In this document: one piece after another, positions 32,329 to 43,794 of the stretch
How the letters are laid out: each line of letters starts with the position of its first letter
How positions within the stretch are numbered: the first letter of the stretch is position 1
NCBI RefSeq assembly: GCF_048773025.1
Contig: NC_133557.1
Coordinates: 16,074,001-16,138,000, forward strand
DNA from: Camelus bactrianus
Taxonomy: Eukaryota > Chordata > Mammalia > Artiodactyla > Camelidae
Reading direction: 5' to 3'
DNA length: 64,000 nucleotides
Notes under the pieces: generated by a model
Told to the model about the DNA's origin: nothing
The model's input: only the letters and a program-made list of their open reading frames with translations
The model's database searches: none
Program-made: the position numbers and the translations under genes

Positions 32329-32499
32329 GTGGAAAGCAGACCCTGCTTTGGAATGGGAAAGGCCACTTCCTCCTACCCACTGGGGACCATCTAAATCAGA
32401 TCAAGCACAACCCAGCTGCCATATCCACATTTACTCTCTAGAGACCACTGGCAGTCCCGTGGAAAGATCACTGATGTCATAATATCACATAAAAAAATC

Positions 32500-32720
32500 A
32501 CTTTGGAGCATTTATTTGCCTGGGGCCCTTTAAAAAAAGTAATCCTTTACATTCATAATCTCATTTGGTCATTGCAACAATCCAAGAGGCAGAGGCCACA
32601 CCATCTTCCTCATCTAACACATAGGGTGAGAAGAGAGAGGGGTAAATTAACTTGCCTGAGGTCCCAGGGGAGCCAGTGGAAGAGCTGGGACAGCCTCCGA
32701 GCAGGCAGCTCTCTGAACAC
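32500..32720 (-). mobile_element. MIR SINE
   Basis: The segment reads 'ttcataatctcatttggtca', 'ttgcaacaatccaagaggca', 'aattaacttgcctgaggtcc' and 'gtggaagagctgggacagcc'. Confidence 0.82.
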
Positions 32721-32814
32721 GCTCGTAAGCCTTGCATTAAATAATTGGACCTGTGTTTACGTTTAACTTCAGCACTAGGTACTCTGTGGTTTTAGGTCTG
32801 TTTCATGCCTTAGA

Positions 32815-32890
32815 ATATGCATTTGTCTTCTCATCTATAAAATCAGAGGAAAAAAGTCTTGAGTGTCACAGTTGTAAGGATGAGGGACTC
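32815..32890 (+). mobile_element. MIR SINE fragment
   Basis: The segment reads 'ttgtcttctcatctataaaa', 'tcagaggaaaaaagtc' and 'gttgtaaggatgaggg', a short sense MIR middle. Confidence 0.55.
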
Positions 32891-33079
32891 TGAGCACCTG
32901 GCCACCAGCAGTCTCTGCTTCTCTCTCCACCATCCTGAGGGATGCTTCTGTCACAAGCTCTGCCAAATCTACCTCTCCCTGGATCTGAGACTCTTTCCCT
33001 CTGGCAAGGAAAGGGCTGCTGGGAAGCTGGTGCCTCTCAGGATAAGGGAGAAAGAGTCTTCAAGTGTGCCCAGGGCGAG

Positions 33080-33400
33080 CTCATTCATAAAACAAACATT
33101 TGTGGAGCTTTGCTGAGAAGCCGGGGAGGCAGCGGCAGCAACCCAGCATCAGGGACCCGCAGTTGGTTCATTAGAAGCTGGAGCCCCCCTGGAGGCCGGC
33201 GGGGAGTGGGGCTGGAGGGGGGAGCCGGGCAAAGGCCAGCTGGCTCTCCAGCAACAAAGTCAACATCGCCCCAGATGTCTGCCCCAGGCTTGAGGCCATT
33301 AGCTCCAGTTTACCTGCTCACTTCATTTTTCAAAATTAGCCGCAAAAGCTGCCCATGGAAACACAATGGGCAGCATTTCTCAGCAGGGGTAGAAGGAAAA
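33080..33400. promoter_or_regulatory. candidate conserved non-coding element with stem-loop
   Basis: Repeat-free. The left part is GC- and CpG-richer, with G runs near 33180-33235. The right part has 'gaggccattagctccagttt' and 'caaaattagccgcaaaagct'. The inverted repeat GCTGCCCAT/ATGGGCAGC (33348-33356, 33366-33374) has a 9-nt loop and extends to 13 bp with one mismatch. Regulatory role is inferred only. Confidence 0.33.
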
Positions 33401-34364
33401 CAAACTCTATCTTTTCCGTGCACTTGTTTGGAGTTTCTGAATGTCCCCCAGAGCCCTGGAGCCTGGCAGGCGCGTTCCTGATGGTTCCCACATGGATGCG
33501 TGCACGAGCCCCACTTATCCTTCTGCTCCCAGGTGCACCTCTGCTGAGAGCGAGCTGCTGTCCCTTCCCTGTCACCGGCCTTTCCTGGGCACCCCCACCC
33601 CGAACCCAGCAAGGCCCTGACTTTCTCACTTTCTTGCTTCTGTTCCTGGGGATGATATTACAGTTTAAATTCCTGGACTCACTTGGAGGGTTGCTTAGAG
33701 ACAGTATGAGCTTTCAACCACCTGATTTAATCTCTTCTCTCACTCCCCCATGCCTCCACTGCTGTCCTGACAAGGCAGAGGGCAAAGGGGAGAGGTGAGG
33801 AGGTTAACCTCTTGTCTGCAGAGACATCTCTTCATTGGGTTGTGCTGAGAGCGGGGCCAGACAGGAGTGGCTGGGATGTAGGTGGGTCTAGAGTAGCTTG
33901 CCTGTCTCTTGGCTGCCTGTAGAGCCCAGTGTGAGCTTGACTGGGAGAAATGGGGTGGCAGAGGGCAGAATGAAGGTACTGATGAAAGGGAAGATGAACA
34001 AAAATGTAAACACTAAAAGCCAAAGCTGAGCAGTGAGAGCTGTCTGGTGCAAAGGGCTAAGAAAAGGATTTCGAACCTACAAATCAATAGCAAGTTATGC
34101 AACAACATACTAGGTGCTAAAATAAAAAAGAGAAGAAGAAAAGAAAAAGAAAGAAAAAAAACTACCTCAAAGGAAAAGGAGTTGGAAATACTTGCAAGAG
34201 AAAAGCCAAATGCAACCCAGGTGATGAGAGGGCTCCCAGCAGTGATTTAATGGTTTCTAGTTTTAATCTCTGGGGAGTCAGGGAAACAGGAGTGAAGCCA
34301 GAAGACTAGAAAGTGGGCTGGTGGACTGTTTTTATTTACACATAATTTCATTATTCATCAAGTG
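33401..34364. other. unassigned unique sequence
   Basis: Frames up to 179 codons (32942-33481) cross this and the preceding block and match nothing known. An A-rich tract lies at 34125-34185. Confidence 0.4.
34125..34185. repeat. A/GA-rich tract
   Basis: Irregular AAAG/AAGAA runs. Low complexity. Confidence 0.85.
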
Positions 34365-34510
34365 TATGGTTAACTGTCTCCCGGCTGGAATGAAAGCCCC
34401 ACCAGGACAAGAACTTTTCTTTCATCTTCGCTATTAATGCATCCCAGCATATAGATCCATGTCTGATTCCTAGTAGGCTCTCAGTCAAATTTGTCGACTG
34501 AGTGAAAAAA
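34365..34510 (+). mobile_element. LINE L2 3' end fragment
   Basis: The segment reads 'ggaatgaaagccccaccagg', 'acaagaacttttctttcatc' and 'ctagtaggctctcagtcaaa', then 'gactgagtg'. Confidence 0.75.
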
Positions 34511-34821
34511 GGGAGAAGAGAGACGCGGCCACAGCTGGCCCCACGGCAGTGCCCTGCAGGATCGCCATTTGCGGGCCAGGTGATTGTGAGGGTCCCTGTG
34601 CAACTCAAGCCTCCACTCAGGGTTTCTGAGCCTCTCTCCTCACTGTGCGTGTGTGAAACATATTTTCATATCCTCCCTAAAGAAGTGAATGAAAGACCTT
34701 ACTATTTCCCCCAAATCCCCATTCTTCCAATTTCAAGACCTTTTTCCTTACACGTAGCCTGTGGCTCTGGGGCTTCACTCAACCTATTTTTTTTTTTATA
34801 GTATTTGAATGATAAATCTCC

Positions 34822-34984
34822 TTTATTTTTGTTTTATTTTATTATTGAGTTATAGTCAGTTTACAATGTTGTGTCAGTTTCTGGTGTACAGCACAATTTT
34901 TCAGTCATACATGAATATACATATATTCATTTTCATATTCTTTTTCATCGTGAGCTACCACAAGATCTTGAATATATTTCAACC
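34822..34984 (-). mobile_element. L1 3' end, copy A
   Basis: Antisense L1 3' UTR: 'ttgagttatagtcagtttac', 'aatgttgtgtcagtttctgg' and 'tgtacagcacaatttttcag', ending in 'agatcttgaatatatttc'. It is truncated to about 150 bp and lies side by side with copy B. Confidence 0.85.
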
Positions 34985-35210
34985 TTTTTTTTAATTGAAG
35001 TACAGTTGGTTTACAATATTGTGTTAATTTCCAGTGTACAGTGTAGTGATTCAGTTATACATATATATATCCCTTTTCATATTCTTTTTCATTACAGGCT
35101 ATTACAAGATATTGACTACAGTTCCCTGTGCTACACATTAGGACATTGCTGTTTATCTATTTTGTATATAGTAGTCCAATGTATCCCTCCACCCCCCTGC
35201 CCTTTCCCAT
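34985..35210 (-). mobile_element. L1 3' end, copy B
   Basis: After a T-rich run (its tail), 'aattgaagtacagttggttt', 'acaatattgtgttaatttcc' and 'tccctgtgctacacattagg' repeat the same L1 3' UTR. It differs from copy A at many sites, so the two are separate insertions or an old duplication. Confidence 0.87.
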
Positions 35211-35234
35211 CCTCATTCAAGCTATTTCCAATGG

Positions 35235-35728
35235 TGTAGTAGGTTGAATAACAGCTTCCAAAGATATTGGGTCCTAAGCCTTTCCTTAAAGGTTACCTGA
35301 TAAGGAAAAAGTTCTTTGCAGGTGTAATTAAGTTATAGATCTTGACTTGGAGGGAATATCTTGTGTTACCCAGGTGGGTCCTCAATTTACCAGGTGTCTT
35401 TATAAAAGAGACATAGAGGAGATTTGGTAAACACAGAGGAGAAGGAAATGTGAAGATGGAGGCAGACATGTGAGTGATGCAGGATAAGCCAAGGAAGCCT
35501 AGAAACCACTGAAAGCCAGAAGAGCAAGGACCTGGGTCTCCCCTAGAGCCTGCAGGATGGCATCCACTGTAGGGGATGGCTCACATGGCCCTGTTAACAC
35601 CTGGATTTGGGCCCAATGAAACTGATGTTGAACTTCTGACCTCCAGAACTGTAAGGGAATATATTTCTGCTGTTTTAAGCCACCCAGTTTGTGGTCATTT
35701 GTTATGGCGGCCCTAGGGAATGAAAACA
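35235..35728 (+). mobile_element. MLT1 (ERVL-MaLR) solo LTR
   Basis: The LTR is nearly whole, TGT...ACA. Motifs: 'aggttgaataacagcttcca', 'aagatattgggtcctaagcc', 'ctttataaaagagacataga', 'cttctgacctccagaactgt' and 'taagccacccagtttgtggt'. There is no internal region. It is an old decayed fossil of likely early eutherian age. Confidence 0.87.
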
Positions 35729-36504
35729 GGGAGCAATGCTGACAGGAACTAATGTCTGGGAGAATAAGTTAGGGCTTGGTCTGGGTAAGGCTCACAAGAC
35801 CACGAGAGGCTAGGACAGGGAACAAGGTGTAGTCAAGTCAGCTATAAGTAAGTGATAAACTGTAAAATCTTAATGTCATAGTCCAGCAGACATTTATATC
35901 TTGCTCTTATAAAATCCTATTGGCAGTAATGGCAAGGGTGGGGCCTCTGTCCCATGGGGAGGACTCAACTGGTGAAACTGAGCCATTTTTAATGCATCAT
36001 TTCTGAGGTTGCCCTGGGTATCCACATCCAGGTGTCAGATGGACAGAGAGGAAGACTGCAGATGGGCGCTTTTACATGACAATATTGTAAATGAGCTGTA
36101 TCATTTCCGCCCCTATCCCAGAGGGTGTAACACAGTCGTATTACCCAATGCAGGCCAGGAAATTCAGCTCTTGAATGGGGCAGCCACATTTCAATAGCAA
36201 CTCCATTACGGAGAGAGGGCATGAATTCTTAGTGGATGGCTAGCTAAGGTCTCCACTAAAGGAGAAAAATAACAACAAAGGCAAAGGGAATAAAATAAAA
36301 ATTAGGTAATATAACTCAAAATATGAAACCATCTCATTTCATTTTAAGACCAACAAAAAATATTATGAATTAAGATGCAACATTTATATCAATTTTTAAG
36401 ATCGGATAAGAGGCTTGCCTTTAGTATGCATTTTGGGGAAGACCTCTGATCTGGCTTATGCAGCTTATGCATCCACTCCCCTCTGACATGCACTATTGGG
36501 AAAA
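35729..36504. other. unassigned unique sequence
   Basis: No repeat or gene is recognised. Confidence 0.4.
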
Positions 36505-36640
36505 TAAACACAAATTCTGGAATCAGAAAGAACAAGACTCAAACTCTAGCTCCTCTCTCCTTGCCTATATGACCTGGAAAAATTATTTTATTCTTTTGAG
36601 CCTAGTTTCCTTAGATTTTGAAATGGGCTAGTTTCTGTAG
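36505..36640 (+). mobile_element. MIR SINE fragment
   Basis: The segment reads 'ctggaatcagaaagaacaag', 'actcaaactctagctcctct' and 'atatgacctggaaaaattat', then 'gagcctagtttcctta'. Confidence 0.78.
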
Positions 36641-39590
36641 GTTACCCAATCTTAGGATACAAAATGAAAAGCAGAAAACTGCCTAGTGTGTTTTATTCCT
36701 GCACCTACAAGAGTGGGATGAGCCATGGTCACACTTGAAGTCTAATCAAATACAGCAGAGTGACCAGTGGAAACTGCAATATACATGCCTCACCTCCTGA
36801 TGAATGGGCCTCCCTGCCCCAGGAGAAAGAAACACTTGAAGTCTGATGGATGCCACCTAAGGGATGCACTAGGGAAGAGTCTGTGGTCCAGACAAAGGGA
36901 TGAGACCATAACTTCTGTTTGTAAGAATTGACGTGAGGTTATTATATGTGCGAAAGAGCTTCTAGATACTGTTTATTTGTTGTTGCTTCGACTATCTCAA
37001 GAGGATGTAAGCAATTTATTATAAAATTGCACATTCACATTCTATCCCTGTTTTTTTCTCATGCATGTAATTGACCAGAAAGAATTGTGGTGTAATAAAA
37101 TGGAAAAAAAAAAAAAAAAAGTCCTTGCTTTCCATGAGTAGATAAGCCCGGAACTGGAAGTATCCAGGTGGTCTGCTGCCTGGATATATATTGCTCTCCC
37201 TCTCACTACTGCCCAGAAGAGGTGTGTTATTCCTACATGGCTGCCTGAGTCAATAAGGCAATACACACACACACGAACATGCACACACAAATAACTTAAA
37301 GAATTAAAGATATTATGACAATCAGAATATGCCTGTAAACTAAAATTTTGTGAAATGAGATTAAAGATTAAGTGACATCATAGAAAATAATGAAAATATG
37401 GTATAGAAAATGACATACTTGTAAAAGGACTAAATAATACTTCTAGAAAAGAATACAGAAAATATATAGAAACAACAAAAGTGTCTTGACAAACAAACAA
37501 AATTCCACCACAGATGGAGCTGAAGAGAGAATCCATGAAGTGGAAAACAGATCTGAAAGCAGCAGTGAAAGCTGCAAAGATGACTGGCACCTAATGTCAA
37601 GTCCACGTTGCCAAAGGCGACCAATGCTGCTGAAACAGCAATCTGCTAAGAAGCCTGAAAGATGCACTGAGTAGGATATGAGGTGTGGCTTGGGACTAGA
37701 AATTCAGCACTAGGACTGTGACTGTGAGTGAGAGCTGGAGCTTTGTTTACGTGCTGTTGCATAGGGATGGCATTCCCTGTCCCCAATTCCAGGTGACTCA
37801 TGCTCTTTTTTCTTTATTACATGGTCTGTCACAGAATTACTCTGACTGGTGGTGGTGTTGAGAGAGATGGAAATTGGAATTGTTTGTATTCACTTATTTT
37901 TCCCGGAAACATAGATCTGTAAATTGATTTAAAACAAAACTATACTGATCATAAAATTACATTTTACACGCTTTCCTAACAGGAGTTCAGCAATGTCAGG
38001 GTTAGGATAAAATATTTAAGGTTGAGTAGCAACCCAGGAAAAACTGTAATCTATTTATGGCTATAATTACAACGGAAACCTCATAAATCCCTCTGTCTCT
38101 CACTCCTATGGCTGGCATGCCCTCTCAAGGGGCCCCAGGTGGGCGGAGAAAGGGGACCAAACAAATTTATCCCCAGGAGCAGGTCCCAGAAAAGAAGGCA
38201 CGATACAATCCTACTCACCTCCTGATGGGTGTTGCCTTGCGTAGAGAAAGACTCATAAGTGAGAGGGAAGTTCTTGGTTACCAGTACTTCGACCAAGACA
38301 CTTCCTGCTGAAAAATCTCAGAAGCCCCTCATTCCTACCTCACACTTTCAGGGCTAATATTTCCAGCCCTCATGCTGCACTATTTGCCTTCACGCCTCAG
38401 AAGGCAGAGAAATCATAGCCAAAGCTTGAGCTGACAAGTGGTAATAAAACTGAAGAACTCCCAAGCAGGATTTGGAGCTTGACCTCAGAGCCAGTGGTCA
38501 AGTTGGAGATGATATATTTTTAATGTAAATATTCCTGGTAACATGAGCTTGGGACTCATGCCAGCAAAGCTTCTGAGGGGGCCTTTTCTCACCCTGTGTT
38601 CTGTGCACACGTTTCTCCTTCTTAAGAGCGTTTGCTCTGTTTAGGAGCAAACTTTGTTTTATGACCCCCTAAAGCAGTTACCAACCTGATGACTTTTCCA
38701 AAGCCAAGACTGAAAGATCATAAAATAGGTTTCAGAGATTGAATCAAGGACCTTAGGAAACAGTTTCTGGTCTAGATTTGACAAATGTTTGTGAAAATTT
38801 GGTTCTAGACTGTGGCTGAGCATTAGAAAAGGCCTAATTGCTTATGCACAATGTATTTGAAAATGAACTTCAGGTGGCTAAAACATATGGCATATACGAA
38901 AGAGTATTAGAGATACATGCATAAGGATTCAGAACCTTTGGAGAATTGAATAAATATGCTAAACTTAAGAGTAATGTGGTTGTTATGACTGAATAATATA
39001 TTTGTTTCCTGATGGCCAGGGTTAAAAGAAAAAGCCTGCCAAAAAGGAGGAAATAGATTGATTCCTAGAGAGAAATAAGAGATTCCACTTCATACTATGC
39101 ATTTTTACACAGTTTAAAAGAAATATGTTACATGAAAAATTCTAATGGAGGCACTGATGGGTACAGTAGAAAGTGCCCTCACAGCAACATTAAAGCCAAG
39201 GAAGAAGTGCCTTTTAAATGGTCATTTGGTAAAAACAGCTTTGATAAATACCAAGAGTAAAATCTAGAAGCAAGATTTGGGTGAAGAATGTCTTCTAAGG
39301 GACTGAGCTCACATGGACTAAGTGTACAATTTCCCAGTGACAGCATCTTATAAAATAAAGAATAGAGTTTAGATTATTCAGAGTGACGGATGAACAGGCT
39401 GCCTGTCGGTTTATATGTCTTTAACGTTTTTTTTTCTCTCCCTCTCCTAGATGCCTTTTCAAAAGAAATGCTGAGCATACAATATGAACCCAAACTCTTG
39501 GTTTACAAAAAGATCTCATTTTCCTTCCATTTTTCTTTCTCCTCTTCCTTCACCCTTCCTCTTCATCGTATCTAGGATTTGTTGATTTAC
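36641..39590. other. long unassigned stretch
   Basis: About 3 kb without a repeat I can name. It holds an A run at 37103-37120 and a CA run near 37265. The stretch 37440-37680 has a plus frame (37486-37674) faintly like an L1 ORF1 coiled-coil part (ERIHEVENRSE), too weak to call. The rest is mixed AT-rich unique DNA. Confidence 0.35.
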
Positions 39591-39594
39591 TCTA

Positions 39595-39780
39595 TACCTC
39601 CATCACTTTGCTTTGTTGTTTTCATGTATTATCTTGATCACTCTTCACAACAAATCTTGTGAAAGGAGCAATGTTAAGTCCCATTTATTGGATGTAAATA
39701 CTGAGGCAGAGAGAGATTAAGTAACTTGTCAAAGGTGACAGAGCTAATGAATGTCAGCACTGAGATTTTCACAATGATCG
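39595..39780 (-). mobile_element. MIR SINE
   Basis: The segment reads 'cactcttcacaacaaatctt', 'aagtcccatttattggatgt', 'agagagattaagtaacttgt' and 'caaaggtgacagagctaatg'. Confidence 0.83.
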
Positions 39781-39794
39781 GTTACCTACCACCT

Positions 39795-40270
39795 TTATAA
39801 TGTTCTGCAACAAGTCACCTCCAAACTCAATGGGTCAAAATAATAACCATTTATTGTTAATGAGTTTCAAGGAAGACTATGCTCTTCTTATCTCAGTGGC
39901 TCACTGATGTTACTGCTGCCAACTGTGAGCAGCAAAGGTGGCTCTGCTCACCTTGGCTGATCTCTCTCGCATTTACAGGCGGGGGAGGTCAGCTAGCTGC
40001 CCATTTAGTATTCTAGGACGACCTTGACTTTCATCTGTGTGTCTCTCACATCTTTCCAGGGGGTTAGAACAGCACATTTTCATGGCAAAGAAGAGACGTG
40101 AGAATGAACAAGCCCAGGGAGGCAAGAGGCCCAGGAGAAACATGCATGTGCTTTTCAAGACACTGCCTGCATCATGTTTGCAAACAACTCAGTGGCCAAG
40201 GAAGTCACATGGTTGAAACCAGAGTTGGTATGGGAAGGGATTATCAAGTGAAAAACAAAGAATGTGGATA
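39795..40270 (+). mobile_element. old LTR-like interspersed repeat, family unassigned
   Basis: The segment reads 'atgttctgcaacaagtcacc', 'aataaccatttattgttaat', 'tctttccagggggttagaac', 'cttttcaagacactgcctgc', 'atcatgtttgcaaacaactc' and 'ggccaaggaagtcacatggt'. It is the same broad repeat type as 14325-14815. A non-coding fossil of probable early eutherian age. Confidence 0.55.
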
Positions 40271-40564
40271 CAGTTAGGTCATAATGCAATCAATGCACTT
40301 TAGAAAGATTCCAAAGTTCCAGCTTTTATCAACTATGCCTATTGTCCATCAAAATTAACAATTCTCTGAATCTTGAGTTTGCTGCAGGAACCACAGTCCA
40401 GTGGCCTTCCAACTGGGCCATGTTGTCAATCCATATTTAGGTAGGAACATGGGAAATCTAAAAACAAAGTTTCCCGAATAGGAAGCGAAATGACTTGGGG
40501 ATGAGGACATATGGTGGGTGCTTATTTCTAAACTCATTGTTTGAGGTATTAGAATTGGTAACAG

Positions 40565-40835
40565 CATCTGTAATACAAACACCCTCTATATCTTGGAGGC
40601 TTAAACTAATGGAGTTTATTTCTTGCTCACCCAAAAGCCAAGTGGATACTTAGAAGGTAGTCTTCCATCCAGTTCTAGGGCCTCAGACTCCTACACTAGA
40701 TCCCCCATATCATGTCAGAAGCCAAGAGAAGAGGGAATAAGCTTGAAAGATTGCATGGGACCAGACCCAAGTGACCTGCATTTCACTGGCGAGAACTCAG
40801 TCAAAGAGGGCACACAACAAAAGGGTTAAACAGGG
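40565..40835 (+). mobile_element. old interspersed repeat, LTR-like, family unassigned
   Basis: The segment reads 'ttggaggcttaaactaatgg', 'agtttatttcttgctcaccc' and 'tttcactggcgagaactcag', then 'tcaaagagggcacac', resembling an old LTR-type repeat. No coding part is present. Confidence 0.4.
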
Positions 40836-42605
40836 AGTAAAATCAAAGATTTTTTTTTTTCTTAAGAATGGAGAGAGTTGAGCAAATGATATTCTGGAAG
40901 GGTCTACATCCCAGAGAGCGCAAAGTTATTGAAAAAGCAGAAATAAATGATATCCAGGGCACAGGTGAAGGAACTGCCTCAGGTAGAAATATAGAACCTC
41001 TTAGAACTGCTTTCAATCTGGGTTTGATAGAATTACCAACATCGTATGCACACCAACATGTGGACAATTATATGATTTTTTTTTTTTTGCATGAGTGATA
41101 CTGAACTCTGCTTTGAGGAACCATGGGGGCAAAAGCAGGGAAGAATACTTCATAATTTCCTCCCCTCCTGCCTTCTAATAAGAGCATTTTCTACTACCCA
41201 CTAAGAGTCCAATGGTTTTTAATGAATGCATTTTACTCTTTAAGTAAAAGTAAATTATACTAATTTTTCTGGGAAAAAAAAATACGTTGAAAACAAGGCG
41301 CCCTCCTCGACTTGGGCTTCTGAATTCTTGGTCGTTTGCTTAAAGTCAGTAACCTGAGAGAGTCCTTGAGAATAGCATTGATTATCTGCTCAAAGATGTC
41401 ATTGTTCTGAATTCTCTAAAGATATTCCAAATATTTATTTTATGTTTTGGGATATAAGTTTAAGAAAGACTACAACATATAAAAAGCGTGACTGAGAATA
41501 AAGAAGAGAACTTTTATAGTATTTATAGGAATAACACATAGCAACAGGCTCATTGCTTGAGACCTCTGGCCTCATGATAAAATTGGCTGTCATCACCCCT
41601 TATGCTGATCCTAAACAGGTTTCTAATTATGAAATTGATATCATTATGATATTATTATTTATATTATTATAAGCAGCAAAAACACACTTGATCATGGATA
41701 AAATTGAATTGTAGTCCCATCCAAAGTGGATCATTGCAAATGTATTTATTTTTTTCTGTACCTACACAAACGTGTACACACACAGAGACACGGTTGGTTA
41801 AGCTTCACTAACATTATTGATGCCAAAAGCATAAGAAACAAATTTAAGAGTGATTTATGGTTTCAGTACTGATCTGTATCTTCCATTCCATGTAAATCAT
41901 GGAAAAGTTCCCAATTTCAAATCACAAACTCCTCTGGGTAATGGGAGCGGTGAAACTCTCCCATAAACATGTTCGATGTCTGGGCAAAAGCAGAACACAC
42001 TCAGAGGAATCATTTTGTATAAATGTACCTTTTTCTTGAGCTGCTATTGTCCATCTATTTCCACTTCTTATAGCTCATTTGGGGAGAGTCATTCTTGTAA
42101 CCAGAACAATGCACAGACAGGTGAACAGGGGAAGCTGATTACAGCAAAGAGGAGCCTTAGTCTGTCTAACAAAAGGACAGCTGTGTCAGGTTCCCCTCCC
42201 ATTCTGTGCATCTGAGACCCTGGAATTGAAGGCTGATGGAGCGTGATGCTTAGTGGAAGCCTGGCGAAACCCTTCTTACTTAACCTACCTGCCCCTGAGC
42301 CACCTAAAGTCAGGGATCAAAAGGAAAGATAATTCTGGGTGAAAAGTTAAGAAAGAAGAGAGAAAGCTGTGCATCAGTGGGTACAGGTGTGCCGGGTCCT
42401 CGCATGTGTGAACACAAGAGGCATGCGACTTAGAGATGGGGGCGGGGGTGGCATACACTTGGCAAATGGCAGAAACTGCTACCTAGGGCTTCTCCTCCTT
42501 CGGCTTGCTCTGGGAGACACACAAAGTCATGAACTTACCTTACCGGAACACAGGCTCCTTGCAGTGTCTTCAACACCAGTGTTCTCGAAGAGTCTGGCAC
42601 TTAGT
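40836..42605. other. unassigned AT-rich sequence
   Basis: No confident repeat or gene. Short T runs lie near 40851 and 41079, and an A run near 41275. Confidence 0.38.
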
Positions 42606-42609
42606 AGGT

Positions 42610-42795
42610 GCTCAGCAGGGGGCAGTGTGACACAGTGGTTCAGAGCCTGGACAGTCAGCTCTCCCTGGGCCTCCTCTTCCTCATCTGTCACATGAGCCCA
42701 ACAGTCTTTTCATGGAGTCCTGCACAAATTAAATTAGAGAAGAGATGGTTAGCCTTGGCACAGGGTAAATAGTCCATGAATGGTAGTTGGCTATT
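42610..42795 (+). mobile_element. MIR SINE
   Basis: The segment reads 'gcagtgtgacacagtggttc', 'agagcctggacagtcagctc' and 'cctcttcctcatctgtcaca', a MIR with its tRNA-like head preserved and a diverged tail. Confidence 0.82.
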
Positions 42796-43129
42796 GATCC
42801 ATTTTTTAATTATTATTATAAAATTCCCCCCAACCCCGTCCAGCCTAGAACTTTCCTCCAAACTCCAGACCTGCAGATCTTTGTCTGGGAGGTCAGGGAA
42901 GGCTTCCAACTCAAAATGTACAAAATGTAACTCATCACCACCCCGCCCTCCCAGTCTGGTATTTATCCCGCCCTCTCGCATCAGTCAAGGGAGCAGCATC
43001 CAAGAAGTTTTGCAAGCTGTTTATTACCCTTAACGCCTCCCTGTCTGTTGCTCCGGCCCACCTAGCTAATCTGAGTTCTTTCAGTTTTCCTACCAACCCA
43101 TCTCTTGGAAGATCCCATGGCTAGTCCTT

Positions 43130-43763
43130 GCCCCCACCACCCTCACAGTGCACCTTCCGGAGCTGCAGTGCAGCCCTAACTGGTCTGCTTCTCACACCCT
43201 CCCTGGCTTCCCTCCAGTCTGTTCTCTCCAATGGGTGGAAAGACCATTCTTTTAGGAACATGCCTACGGCCTTGTTGTCCCCTGCTTGAGACCCTCCATC
43301 GCTTCTCAGGGCTCTTAGGATGAAGACCAGACACTGCCACACCACTCCAGACTCAGTTTCTCCGTCCTCCTGCCCCCTCCTCCCTTCTCTGGGCTCCACT
43401 CACTCCAGCATGTTTCAGTTCCTCAAAGGACGTCGATACCCCAAGCCCGAGTCACAGGACTTCACACCAGCTGGGCCTCCCCTCCCCTTCCGTCCCCCCC
43501 GCCTTGGCCTGGTTAACACTACCCACACCTCGGTTTTGTTGCTACTTTAGTGAAAACTTCCTGAACAGATCTAGCTCCTTTTTCAAGTTCTCAGAGCACT
43601 TGCCCCTCTCCTTTATGAGCGTTTACTTGATATATTCTGTGGTTATTCAATTAATACTTGTTTCCCTTCAAGGAGTAAGCCCCACAAGGGCCAAGGATGA
43701 GAGGTGGTGCCTGGACTCAGTTTTTGGGTCTATATTCTCCAGTATAATGATAGATGATGCTCG

Positions 43764-43765
<2 letters not shown>
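43130..43765 (+). mobile_element. LINE L2 long 3' segment
   Basis: Sense L2: 'gcagccctaactggtctgct', 'cctgcttgagaccctccatc', 'gcttctcagggctcttagga', 'catgtttcagttcctcaaag' and 'cttcaaggagtaagccccac'. The coding potential is gone. Confidence 0.8.

Positions 43766-43792
<27 letters not shown>
43765..43792. repeat. (TG)n microsatellite
   Basis: About 14 TG units at the end of the L2, followed by degenerate TGTG. Confidence 0.95.

Positions 43793-43794
<2 letters not shown>

Noticed and set aside
32080-32482. Cys-Val and Thr-His repeat proteins on both strands
   Set aside because: Translation of the (CA)n microsatellite.
32942-33481. 179-codon plus-strand frame
   Set aside because: GC-rich chance frame over a candidate non-coding element. 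No domain, and competing frames on both strands.
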